Shown one piece after another: positions 26,175-36,725 of a stretch of DNA of 64,000 bases. The notes under the pieces are model-generated. The model was not told where the DNA came from. It ran no database searches and saw nothing but the letters and a program-made list of their open reading frames with translations. Every line of letters starts with the position of its first letter. The first letter of the stretch is position 1. Source of the stretch: Alicycliphilus denitrificans K601 (GTDB taxonomy: Bacteria; Pseudomonadota; Gammaproteobacteria; Burkholderiales; Burkholderiaceae_C); contig NC_015422.1 of NCBI RefSeq assembly GCF_000204645.1, positions 186,001-250,000 on the forward strand. Direction: 5' to 3'. A program made the position numbers and the translations under genes.

Positions 26175-27467
26175 TCAGGGATACAGCCCGCGCATCTCGC
26201 GCGCGTGCAGGATGCGCTTACAGGCCACGATGAAGGTGGCGGTGCGCAGGCTGACCTTGTTCTCCTGCGCCACGTTCCACACGCCCGCGAAGGCCTCCTT
26301 CATGATGCGCACCAGGCGGGCGTTGATCTCGTCCTCGGTCCAGAAGAAGCTGGAAAAGTCCTGCACCCACTCGAAGTAGCTCACCGTCACGCCGCCGGCG
26401 TTGGCGATTACGTCGGGCAGTACCAGCACGCCCTTGTCGTGCAGGATGTCGTCGGCCTCGGGGGTGGTGGGGCCGTTGGCGCCCTCGATCACCATCCTGG
26501 CCTGGATCCTGCCGGCGTTGTCCTTGGTGATCTGGCTTTCGAGCGCGGCGGGGATGAGGATGTCGCAGGCCACGCCCCAGAAGGCGTCGTCGGCCATGGG
26601 CTCGGCGCCGGCGAAACCGGCCACGCCGCCGGTCTGCTGCACGTGGGCCAGCAGCGCGGGCACGTCCAGGCCCTTGTCGTTGTGGATGGTGCCCGTGTGG
26701 TCCTGCACCGCCACCACCTTGGCCCCTGCCTCGGAGAATAGCCTGCCGGCCGTGCCGCCCACGTTGCCGAAGCCCTGCACGGCCACACGCGCGCCCTCGA
26801 TGGGCATGCCGGTCAGGCGCGCGGCTTCCACCCCCACGGTGAACACGCCGCGGCCCGTGGCCTCCACGCGGCCCAGCGATCCGCCCAGGTCCACGGGCTT
26901 GCCCGTGACCACGCCGGTGGCGGTGGTGCCCACGTTCATCGAATAGGTGTCCATCATCCAGGCCATGACCTGGGCGTTGGTGTTCACGTCGGGCGCGGGA
27001 ATGTCCTTGGACGGCCCGATGATGATGCCGATCTCGCTGGTATAGCGGCGCGTCAGGCGCTCCAGTTCGCCGCGCGACAGCGTCTTGGGATCGACGCGGA
27101 TGCCGCCCTTGGCGCCGCCGTAGGGCACGTTGACGGCCGCATTCTTGATCGACATCCAGGCCGACAGGGCCATCACCTCGGACAGGGTCACGTCCTGGTG
27201 GAAGCGCACGCCGCCCTTGCCCGGGCCGCGGCTGACGTTGTGCTGCACGCGGTAGCCCTCGAAGTGGGCGATGGTGCCGTTGTCCAGCTCGATCGGCACG
27301 TCCACGATCAGCGCACGCTTGGGGCGCTTCAAGGTCTCCACCCAGCGCGCCAGGTTGCCCAGGTAGGGCGTGACGCGATCGACTTGCTGCAGGTACACGC
27401 CCCAGGGGCCGAGGTGGTTGGGGTCGAGATAGGAGGGCAGAGGATGGGTGCCGGAGGGGGACGTCAT
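26175..27467 (-). CDS. gdhA: Glutamate dehydrogenase (Glu/Leu/Phe/Val dehydrogenase family)
   Basis: A 430-residue hexameric-type glutamate dehydrogenase that interconverts glutamate and 2-oxoglutarate plus ammonia. The catalytic lysine motif [13 protein letters not shown], the dimerisation domain, the nucleotide-binding segment [17 protein letters not shown] and [16 protein letters not shown] are all intact. The length fits the 410-450-residue bacterial NAD(P) enzymes. It is a single gene on the minus strand. Nothing in the sequence decides cofactor preference with certainty. Confidence 0.93.
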   Translation of the reverse strand: MTSPSGTHPLPSYLDPNHLGPWGVYLQQVDRVTPYLGNLARWVETLKRPKRALIVDVPIELDNGTIAHFEGYRVQHNVSRGPGKGGVRFHQDVTLSEVMALSAWMSIKNAAVNVPYGGAKGGIRVDPKTLSRGELERLTRRYTSEIGIIIGPSKDIPAPDVNTNAQVMAWMMDTYSMNVGTTATGVVTGKPVDLGGSLGRVEATGRGVFTVGVEAARLTGMPIEGARVAVQGFGNVGGTAGRLFSEAGAKVVAVQDHTGTIHNDKGLDVPALLAHVQQTGGVAGFAGAEPMADDAFWGVACDILIPAALESQITKDNAGRIQARMVIEGANGPTTPEADDILHDKGVLVLPDVIANAGGVTVSYFEWVQDFSSFFWTEDEINARLVRIMKEAFAGVWNVAQENKVSLRTATFIVACKRILHAREMRGLYP

Positions 27468-27653
27468 GGATTGTCCTTGTGAAACAAATCGAGAAACGAG
27501 ACTCTATGCCTGCGTACCTGTGCTGTCCAACACGTATCTGTATGCCTGTAATGCAGCCGATGCATAGACCCTGCGGCGATCCCTGGCAATAGGCCGGCCC
27601 CGGCAAAACCCTGGCCGGGCGCGGCGCAGGCTGCGCACCTATACTGCCGCGCC

Positions 27654-28103
27654 ATGAATGCAACGCGTACGGCCCGTGGCCTGCAGGGCCCCTGGCGCCG
27701 CCTGGTCTTCGTCTCCCTGTACGAGCTGATCGCCATCCTTGCCTCCAGCCTGCTGTTCATGGCCATAGGCCAGGGTGCGGGCGCATCGGGCGCCATGGCC
27801 GTGGTGGCCTCGACGCTGGCCATCGTCTGGAACGTCACCTTCAACCACCTGTTCGAGAAATGGGAGGCACGCCAGAGCGTCAAGGGCCGCTCGGCGATGC
27901 GCCGTGTGGTGCATGCCATGGGCTTCGAGGGCGGCCTGGCATTGGCGCTCATTCCTCTCATGGCTTGGTGGTTCGGCGTGAGCCTGTGGGAGGCCACGCT
28001 GATGGAAGCGGGGCTGCTGCTGTTCTTCCTCGTCTACACCTACCTCTTCAACTGGGCCTTCGACCGCATCTTCGGCCTGCCGGCGTCGGCACAGCCTGCT
28101 TGA
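27654..28103 (+). CDS. PACE-family multidrug/biocide efflux transporter
   Basis: A 149-residue membrane protein built from two tandem copies of the bacterial transmembrane pair domain: RLVFVSLYELIAILASSLLFMAIG with WNVTFNHLFEKWEARQ, then RVVHAMGFEGGLALALIPLMAWW with YTYLFNWAFDRIFGLP. The conserved glutamate of the first helix and the W-N-x-x-F-N/D motifs match PACE (AceI-like) pumps, which export chlorhexidine and other amphipathic compounds with protons. Four transmembrane helices are predicted. Confidence 0.88.
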   Translation: MNATRTARGLQGPWRRLVFVSLYELIAILASSLLFMAIGQGAGASGAMAVVASTLAIVWNVTFNHLFEKWEARQSVKGRSAMRRVVHAMGFEGGLALALIPLMAWWFGVSLWEATLMEAGLLLFFLVYTYLFNWAFDRIFGLPASAQPA

Positions 28104-28104
28104 A

Positions 28105-28143
28105 TTTTGATAGCTATCTCCGCTTGATGGGCGGGCGCTGAGG
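28105..28143 (+). repeat. Dispersed GATAGCT-core element, copy C
   Basis: Right after the PACE stop codon comes TTTTGATAGCTATCTCCGC, then TTGATGGGCGGGCGCTGAGGG, a diverged relative of the element at 1049. It occupies most of the gap before the next gene. Confidence 0.4.
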
Positions 28144-28149
28144 GTCGGT

Positions 28150-29085
28150 ATGACTAATGCCATGCCCCTGGCCCAGACTTCTTCCCGCATGCCGCGCTGC
28201 GCCCTGCTGGCGGCACTGGTCGTTGGCGCTGCGCTGGGGGTCTATTTCCAGCTGCCAGCGATGACGTACTACTGGGGGCAGAGCCTGCGCCAGGAAGCGC
28301 AGTTGCGCCCCGTTTCGCTGTGGCTGCCGGCCTACCAGGCCACGATCCAGGGTCGGCCGCTGCGCGGCGTGGAGAAGAACCTGTCCGGCCTCACCTTCAA
28401 CAATGGCACGGGCACGCTGTTTGCCTCCACCAACAGCCCTGCACAGATCGTGGAGCTGAGCGTGGAGGGCGAGGTGCTGCGAATCATCCGCGTGAGCGGC
28501 GCGCAGGATACGGAGGGCATCGCGCATGTCGAGGGCGGGCGCTTCATGCTCTCCGGGGGGCGCCACAACGCGCTGTATGCCGTGGACATCGGGCCGGACA
28601 GCCGCGAAGTCCAGGCCCGCGAGTTGGTGCGGCTGCCGCTGGACACGCTGCACAGCAACCTGGGGGTGGAGACCGTGTCGTGGGACGAATCCGCGCAGCG
28701 CCTGCTGGTGGGCCAGGAAAAGTGGCCGCTGCGGCTGCTGAGCCTGCGGGGCAACCCCCGGGTGGAGCCCATATGGCTCCGGCAGGACTGGGGGGCGCTG
28801 TTCATCAATGACCTGGCCTCGGTCACGACGCATGCGCCCACGGGCAACCTGCTGCTGCTCAGCGAGGAGTCTGCGATGGTCGTGGAGTACGACCCGCGGG
28901 GCATGCCGGTGAGCCTGCTGCCGCTGTGGCGCGGCCTGCACGGGCTGGCACGCAAGATCCCCCAGCCTGAGGGGCTGGCGCTGGCGCCGGACGGCAGCCT
29001 GTTCATCGTCTCCGAGCCCAACCTGTTCTACCGCTTCGAGAAGCCCCGCGCAGCCGCACGGCCCGGCACGCTGGCGGGCGAGTGA
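28150..29085 (+). CDS. SdiA-regulated domain protein
   Basis: A 311-residue protein with an N-terminal membrane anchor (ALLAALVVGAALGVYFQLPA) and a periplasmic beta-propeller-like SdiA-regulated domain (VEKNLSGLTFNNGTGTLFASTNSPAQIVELSVEGEVLRIIRVSGAQDTEGIAHVEGGRFML; INDLASVTTHAPTGNLLLLSEESAMVVEYD; LPQPEGLALAPDGSLFIVSEPNLFYRF). The family is widespread and its biochemical function is not known. Start codons at 28150 and 28162 are both possible. Confidence 0.82.
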   Translation: MTNAMPLAQTSSRMPRCALLAALVVGAALGVYFQLPAMTYYWGQSLRQEAQLRPVSLWLPAYQATIQGRPLRGVEKNLSGLTFNNGTGTLFASTNSPAQIVELSVEGEVLRIIRVSGAQDTEGIAHVEGGRFMLSGGRHNALYAVDIGPDSREVQARELVRLPLDTLHSNLGVETVSWDESAQRLLVGQEKWPLRLLSLRGNPRVEPIWLRQDWGALFINDLASVTTHAPTGNLLLLSEESAMVVEYDPRGMPVSLLPLWRGLHGLARKIPQPEGLALAPDGSLFIVSEPNLFYRFEKPRAAARPGTLAGE

Positions 29086-29104
29086 AACGATAGAATCCGT
29101 GTTT

Positions 29105-29176
29105 CCCCAAGGAGCGTTGCAGCGGGCTGGGCGACCTCCCGTCAGGCTTGGGGCTTTTCTCTTGGCAACGACGCTC
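29105..29176 (+). ncRNA. S-adenosylhomocysteine (SAH) riboswitch
   Basis: The metH leader folds like an SAH riboswitch. CCCCAAG (29105-29111) pairs with CTTGGGG (29147-29153) as P1; GCGGG pairs with CCCGT inside as P2; and GAGCGTTGC (29112-29120) pairs with GCAACGACGCTC (29165-29176) as the long-range pseudoknot/P4 helix. The GAGCGTTGC...GCAACG(A)CGCTC pair is the family hallmark. In proteobacteria this riboswitch turns on SAH-recycling genes (ahcY, metH) when SAH builds up. It ends 36 bases before the metH start codon. Confidence 0.85.
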
Positions 29177-29212
29177 GCCTGTCCCTGAGAACCGATTGCA
29201 CAGGTGAGTCTG

Positions 29213-31948
<2,736 letters not shown>

Positions 31949-31954
31949 ACACTC

Positions 31955-32045
31955 CCAAAAGACGAAAGCCCCGCATGCGGGGCTTTCCATTTGGTGCATC
32001 TTTCAGCTTGTTAGCGGTCAGAGCGCATATCCCAGTGAACTGAGT
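31955..32045 (-). ncRNA. Type II-C tracrRNA candidate
   Basis: On the minus strand, bases 32038-32023 (TCACTGGGATATGCGC) are an exact 16-nt copy of the array plus-strand repeat, i.e. complementary to crRNA transcribed from the minus strand. Pairing extends with mismatches to about 32015 (CTG and CCG blocks), giving roughly 24 pairs of anti-repeat. Downstream come short stems (GCT-AACA-AGC; CCA-AA-TGG), a GCTGAAAGATGCACC stretch resembling the Neisseria tracrRNA segment CUGAAAAGAUGUGCC, and the 24-bp terminator hairpin. A TATATT box at 32057-32052 and TTGCAT at 32080-32075, 17 bases apart, would start transcription near 32045. It is divergent from cas9. Confidence 0.82.
31964..31987 (-). terminator. 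Terminator hairpin shared by the tracrRNA candidate and metH
   Basis: A perfect 24-bp palindrome (GAAAGCCCCGCA and its mirror). On the minus strand it is followed by GTCTTTTGGG, a short T-tract, so it works best as the 3' end of the tracrRNA transcribed from 32045. On the plus strand it lies 16 bases after the metH stop and could also end metH. Confidence 0.75.
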
Positions 32046-32051
32046 GGTTGC

Positions 32052-32080
32052 AATATAACTAAATTGGTTACAACATGCAA
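32052..32080 (-). promoter_or_regulatory. Candidate tracrRNA promoter
   Basis: On the minus strand TTGCAT (32080-32075) and TATATT (32057-32052) are separated by 17 bases; the -10 box matches the consensus at five of six positions and the -35 box at three of six. It is embedded in the AT-rich 62-bp gap before cas9, so tracrRNA and cas9 promoters must overlap. I could not identify a clear cas9 promoter. Confidence 0.5.
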
Positions 32081-32106
32081 GTGTTTTTTGATGGAGAGGG
32101 AAACGT

Positions 32107-35100
32107 ATGCGGAGTTTGCGCTACCGCCTGGCACTTGATTTGGGATCCACCTCGTTGGGATGGGCGCTTTTCCGGCTAGACGCATGCAATAGGCCCACGG
32201 CGGTCATCAAGGCTGGCGTGCGCATTTTCAGCGATGGCCGCAATCCCAAGGACGGCTCTTCGCTCGCCGTCACCCGCCGTGCGGCCCGGGCCATGCGCCG
32301 CCGCCGCGACCGGCTGCTCAAGCGCAAGACGCGCATGCAAGCCAAGCTGGTGGAGCACGGTTTCTTTCCGGCAGATGCGGGCAAACGCAAGGCGCTGGAG
32401 CAACTCAATCCTTACGCGCTGCGTGCCAAAGGGCTGCAAGAAGCATTGCTCCCCGGAGAGTTCGCGCGAGCGTTATTCCATATCAACCAGCGCCGCGGCT
32501 TCAAGAGCAACCGCAAGACGGACAAGAAGGATAACGACAGCGGCGTGCTCAAGAAGGCCATCGGCCAGTTGCGCCAGCAGATGGCCGAACAAGGCAGCCG
32601 CACGGTGGGCGAATACCTGTGGACGCGACTACAGCAGGGGCAGGGCGTGCGCGCACGCTACCGCGAGAAGCCTTACACCACCGAGGAAGGCAAGAAGCGC
32701 ATCGACAAGAGCTACGACCTCTACATCGACCGCGCGATGATTGAACAGGAATTCGATGCTCTCTGGGCCGCGCAGGCCGCATTCAACCCCACGCTCTTCC
32801 ACGAGGCGGCACGCGCCGACTTGAAGGACACGTTGCTGCATCAGCGCCCCCTGCGCCCCGTCAAGCCGGGCCGCTGCACGCTGCTGCCCGAGGAAGAGCG
32901 CGCGCCGCTTGCGCTGCCGAGCACGCAGCGCTTCCGTATCCACCAGGAGGTCAACCATCTGCGCCTGCTGGATGAGAACCTGCGCGAAGTCGCACTCACT
33001 CTGGCGCAGCGCGATGCCGTGGTAACTGCGCTGGAAACCAAGGCCAAACTCAGCTTCGAGCAAATCCGCAAGCTGCTCAAACTCTCGGGCAGCGTGCAGT
33101 TCAACCTGGAGGATGCCAAGCGCACGGAGCTCAAAGGCAACGCCACGAGCGCGGCACTGGCGCGCAAAGAGTTGTTCGGTGCCGCGTGGAGCGGATTCGA
33201 TGAAGCGCTGCAGGACGAAATCGTCTGGCAACTGGTGACCGAGGAAGGCGAGGGCGCACTGATCGCCTGGCTGCAGACACATACTGGCGTGGACGAAGCC
33301 AGGGCGCAGGCCATCGTCGACGTGAGCCTGCCCGAGGGCTATGGCAACCTGAGCCGCAAGGCGCTCGCGCGTATCGTGCCTGCGCTGCGCGCCGCTGTCA
33401 TCACCTACGACAAGGCGGTGCAGGCCGCGGGCTTCGACCACCATAGCCAGTTGGGCTTCGAATACGACGCGAGCGAAGTGGAGGACCTGGTGCATCCGGA
33501 GACGGGCGAGATCCGTTCCGTGTTCAAGCAGTTGCCCTATTACGGCAAGGCGCTGCAGCGCCACGTGGCCTTTGGCAGCGGCAAGCCCGAGGACCCGGAT
33601 GAGAAGCGCTACGGCAAGATCGCCAACCCCACGGTGCACATCGGCCTGAACCAGGTACGCATGGTGGTCAATGCACTGATTCGCCGTTACGGCCGGCCGA
33701 CCGAGGTGGTGATCGAACTGGCGCGCGACCTCAAGCAAAGCCGTGAGCAGAAGGTGGAAGCGCAGCGCCGCCAAGCCGACAACCAGCGGCGTAATGCGCG
33801 CATTCGCCGGTCTATTGCCGAGGTGCTGGGCATCGGCGAAGAGCGGGTACGCGGCAGTGACATCCAGAAATGGATCTGTTGGGAAGAGCTGAGCTTCGAT
33901 GCGGCCGATCGGCGCTGCCCCTACAGCGGCGTGCAGATCAGCGCCGCCATGCTGCTGAGCGATGAGGTGGAGGTCGAGCACATCCTGCCTTTTTCGAAGA
34001 CCTTGGACGACAGCCTGAACAACCGCACCGTCGCCATGCGCCAGGCCAACCGCATCAAGCGCAATCGCACGCCGTGGGATGCGCGTGCCGAATTCGAGGC
34101 ACAGGGCTGGAGCTATGAAGACATCCTGCAGCGTGCCGAGCGCATGCCCTTGCGCAAACGCTACCGCTTCGCGCCCGACGGTTACGAGCGCTGGCTGGGC
34201 GATGACAAGGACTTCCTGGCCCGCGCGTTGAACGACACGCGCTACCTCTCGCGCGTGGCCGCCGAGTATTTGCGGCTGGTATGCCCCGGCACGCGCGTAA
34301 TTCCAGGCCAGCTGACGGCGTTGTTGCGCGGCAAATTCGGCCTCAACGACGTGCTGGGCCTGGATGGCGAGAAGAACCGCAACGACCACCGGCACCATGC
34401 CGTGGATGCCTGCGTGATCGGCGTGACGGATCAGGGGCTGATGCAGCGTTTCGCCACGGCCAGTGCCCAGGCGCGCGGAGACGGCCTCACGCGCCTGGTG
34501 GACGGCATGCCCATGCCTTGGCCGACCTACCGCGACCATGTGGAGCGTGCAGTGCGCCATATCTGGGTGAGCCACCGGCCCGACCATGGCTTCGAAGGCG
34601 CGATGATGGAAGAGACCTCCTACGGTATCCGTAAGGACGGCTCTATCAAACAGCGGCGCAAGGCTGACGGCAGCGCCGGGCGCGAAATTTCCAACCTGAT
34701 CCGAATCCACGAGGCCACGCAGCCTTTGCGGCATGGCGTGAGCGCGGATGGGCAGCCTTTGGCCTACAAAGGCTATGTGGGGGGGAGCAATTACTGCATC
34801 GAGATCACGGTCAACGACAAAGGCAAGTGGGAGGGGGAGGTGATCTCGACCTTCCGGGCCTACGGCGTCGTGCGCGCGGGAGGAATGGGGCGCCTGCGCA
34901 ATCCTCATGAGGGCCAGAACGGGCGGAAACTGATTATGCGGCTGGTGATCGGTGACAGTGTGCGGCTGGAGGTGGATGGAGCGGAGCGCACGATGAGGAT
35001 TGTCAAGATTAGTGGGAGTAATGGGCAAATTTTCATGGCGCCCATTCATGAGGCCAATGTGGATGCCCGAAATACCGACAAGCAAGATGCCTTTACCTAC

Positions 35101-35196
35101 ACCTCCAAGTACGCGGGCTCCTTGCAAAAAGCCAAAACCCGTCGCGTCACCATCTCGCCCATTGGCGAAGTGCGGGATCCCGGTTTCAAGGGCTGA
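32107..35196 (+). CDS. cas9: CRISPR-associated endonuclease Cas9 (type II-C)
   Basis: A 1029-residue RNA-guided nuclease, the compact size typical of type II-C. RuvC-I is LALDLGSTSLGWALF (Asp11); an arginine-rich bridge helix follows (RRAARAMRRRRDRLLKRKTR, about residues 57-80); RuvC-II has PTEVVIELARDLK (Glu537); the HNH domain has EVEHILPFSKTLDDS (His625) with NNRT and NRIKRNR after it; RuvC-III has DHRHHAVDACVIG (His764, Asp767). The C-terminal about 180 residues form the wedge/PAM-interacting region. All catalytic residues are present, so the protein should cut DNA. GGAGAGGG lies 6 bases before the ATG. It is followed by cas1 after 5 bases. Confidence 0.97.
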   Translation: MRSLRYRLALDLGSTSLGWALFRLDACNRPTAVIKAGVRIFSDGRNPKDGSSLAVTRRAARAMRRRRDRLLKRKTRMQAKLVEHGFFPADAGKRKALEQLNPYALRAKGLQEALLPGEFARALFHINQRRGFKSNRKTDKKDNDSGVLKKAIGQLRQQMAEQGSRTVGEYLWTRLQQGQGVRARYREKPYTTEEGKKRIDKSYDLYIDRAMIEQEFDALWAAQAAFNPTLFHEAARADLKDTLLHQRPLRPVKPGRCTLLPEEERAPLALPSTQRFRIHQEVNHLRLLDENLREVALTLAQRDAVVTALETKAKLSFEQIRKLLKLSGSVQFNLEDAKRTELKGNATSAALARKELFGAAWSGFDEALQDEIVWQLVTEEGEGALIAWLQTHTGVDEARAQAIVDVSLPEGYGNLSRKALARIVPALRAAVITYDKAVQAAGFDHHSQLGFEYDASEVEDLVHPETGEIRSVFKQLPYYGKALQRHVAFGSGKPEDPDEKRYGKIANPTVHIGLNQVRMVVNALIRRYGRPTEVVIELARDLKQSREQKVEAQRRQADNQRRNARIRRSIAEVLGIGEERVRGSDIQKWICWEELSFDAADRRCPYSGVQISAAMLLSDEVEVEHILPFSKTLDDSLNNRTVAMRQANRIKRNRTPWDARAEFEAQGWSYEDILQRAERMPLRKRYRFAPDGYERWLGDDKDFLARALNDTRYLSRVAAEYLRLVCPGTRVIPGQLTALLRGKFGLNDVLGLDGEKNRNDHRHHAVDACVIGVTDQGLMQRFATASAQARGDGLTRLVDGMPMPWPTYRDHVERAVRHIWVSHRPDHGFEGAMMEETSYGIRKDGSIKQRRKADGSAGREISNLIRIHEATQPLRHGVSADGQPLAYKGYVGGSNYCIEITVNDKGKWEGEVISTFRAYGVVRAGGMGRLRNPHEGQNGRKLIMRLVIGDSVRLEVDGAERTMRIVKISGSNGQIFMAPIHEANVDARNTDKQDAFTYTSKYAGSLQKAKTRRVTISPIGEVRDPGFKG

Positions 35197-35201
35197 CGAC
35201 C

Positions 35202-36131
35202 ATGATCGGTCGTATCGTCGAAATCGCAGACGACCGGCGGCATCTCTTCGTCAATCGCGGCTTCCTGGTCGTGCGTGACACCGAAGGTGAACGCAAGGAA
35301 CTGGGTCAGGTGCCACTGGACGACATTGCTGCTGTCATCGCCAACGCCCACGGCCTGACCTATACCAACAACCTGCTCGTGGCACTCGCTGAACGCGGCG
35401 CCCCGTTTGTGCTGTGCGGCCCCAACCACAATGCCATGGGTATGCTGCTGCCCATCGACGGTCACCATGTACAAGCCAAGCGCATCGAGGCGCAGATCGC
35501 GGCCAGCCTGCCTGTGCACAAGCGCCTGTGGGCGGCGGTGGTCAAGTCCAAGTTGGAGCAGCAGGCCGCCGCATTGGAGGCCGCTGCCGCCCCTACCGCT
35601 CCTTTGCTTGCACTGGTGAGTAAGGTCAAAAGCGGCGACCCGGAGAACATCGAAGGGCAGGGCGCTCGCCGCTACTGGGGCCTGCTATTCGGTAACACCT
35701 TTCGCCGCGACCAGAACGGTGATGGCGTGAACGCGCTGCTCAACTATGGCTACACCATTCTGCGCTCGGCCACGGCGCGGGCAGTGGTGGCTGCGGGTTT
35801 GCACCCGAGCATAGGCTTGCATCACAGCAACGATAGCAATGCCATGCGCTTGGTGGATGATCTGATGGAGCCCTTCCGCCCCGTGGTGGATTTGAAGGTG
35901 TGGCAATTGCTGGCCCAGGGGGAAGCGCACGTCACCCCGGAAACCAAGCGCGCTCTTGTGCGTGTGCTGTATGACGATATGCAGACCAGCGTGGGCGTGA
36001 CGCCTGTGATGGTCTGCATGCAAAAACTCGCCATCTCCCTCGCGCAGGTCTACTTAGGCGAGCGCACGAAACTCGATTTACCTCTACAGGGTTTGCCTTT
36101 GGCCTTGGCGGGAAGTTCCGAGTCGGACTGA
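35202..36131 (+). CDS. cas1: CRISPR-associated integrase Cas1 (type II)
   Basis: A 309-residue Cas1 with the metal-binding residues in place: Glu151 (PENIEGQGARRYW), His207/His208 (GLHHSNDSNAMRL) and Glu223 (LMEPFRPVVD). The N-terminal beta domain reads RIVEIADDRRHLFVNRGFLVV. Cas1 dimers joined by Cas2 insert new spacers at the leader end of the array. The gene itself is intact, but its partner cas2, 21 bases downstream, is interrupted, so spacer acquisition should be blocked unless Cas2 is supplied from elsewhere. Confidence 0.96.
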   Translation: MIGRIVEIADDRRHLFVNRGFLVVRDTEGERKELGQVPLDDIAAVIANAHGLTYTNNLLVALAERGAPFVLCGPNHNAMGMLLPIDGHHVQAKRIEAQIAASLPVHKRLWAAVVKSKLEQQAAALEAAAAPTAPLLALVSKVKSGDPENIEGQGARRYWGLLFGNTFRRDQNGDGVNALLNYGYTILRSATARAVVAAGLHPSIGLHHSNDSNAMRLVDDLMEPFRPVVDLKVWQLLAQGEAHVTPETKRALVRVLYDDMQTSVGVTPVMVCMQKLAISLAQVYLGERTKLDLPLQGLPLALAGSSESD

Positions 36132-36152
36132 TTCAAACGACCTGTTAGAGGC

Positions 36153-36333
36153 ATGCTTTCCGGATACCGGCTCATGTGGATGGTGGTGATGTTCGATTTG
36201 CCCGTGGTGGAAAAGTCTGAGCGGCGCGCGGCCACGGGCTTTCGCAACGCATTGCTGGACTTGGGCTTCGAGATGAGCCAGTTCAGCGTCTACATGCGGT
36301 TCTGTACCAGCCAAACACAGGTGGACACCCTGT
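36153..36333 (+). pseudogene. cas2: cas2, 5' part (interrupted by the IS21-family element)
   Basis: The first 60 codons plus one base of cas2: MLSGYRLMWMVVMFDLPVVE carries the conserved first beta strand with the metal-site aspartate (FDLP), and the frame continues RNALLDLGFEMSQFSVYMRF. After 36333 the frame enters the insertion sequence and stops at 36389 after 18 foreign residues. Joined to 41357-41502 in frame it would give a 108-residue protein, the normal Cas2 length. The break is therefore a clean insertion with no other damage. Confidence 0.93.
36328..36333 (+). repeat. Target-site duplication of the IS21-family element (left)
   Basis: CCCTGT immediately precedes the left terminal repeat and recurs at 41351-41356 directly after the right terminal repeat. 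Removing the element and one copy restores the cas2 reading frame. Confidence 0.9.
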
Positions 36334-36439
36334 TGTTGATTCATTTCCAAATCTGGGCCATTTCGGGACGCGTTCACGTTGAAATCTGAGCCACGTTGCC
36401 GCTCTATCGTGCTGAATTTTTCAGCACGGGGGAGCAGGA

Positions 36440-36673
36440 GTGATCAACGTGAGCACATTGAGCAAGTTGCGCCGCCTCGTGCTGAGGCAGGACGTGTCGG
36501 TGCGCGAGGCCAGCCGCAGGCTGGGCATCTCGCGCAATACAGCCACCAAGTGGCTCAAAGACGGGCAGATGGCCGAACCCCGATACCCGCAGCGGGTGTC
36601 AGGCCCCAGCATCCTGGAACCGTACAAGGAACAGTTGGGCCAATGGCTCAAGGCCGATAGCCATCGCAGCAAA
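36440..36673 (+). pseudogene. istA: istA, 5' part (interrupted by the IS66-family element)
   Basis: GTG start with GGAGCAGGA just upstream. The 78 codons encode the N-terminal helix-turn-helix of an IS21 transposase (LSKLRRLVLRQDVSVREASRRLGISRNTATKWLKDG) and end ...ADSHRSK. The IS66 element enters exactly after this codon. In-frame joining to 39169-40470 gives a 511-residue IstA. Confidence 0.9.
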
Positions 36674-36725
36674 GTAAGCGCACGGCAAACCCATGTTGAC
36701 CGCCGCTGGCGGCCATGGCTGATGA

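Noticed and set aside
32048..32076. TTGCAA with a downstream box as a cas9 promoter
   Set aside because: No acceptable -10 sequence lies at 16-18 bases; the plus-strand TATAAC nearby lacks a -35 partner.
32629..35127. An 832-codon frame antisense to cas9
   Set aside because: Shadow of the cas9 coding sequence; no motif and no plausible start signal.
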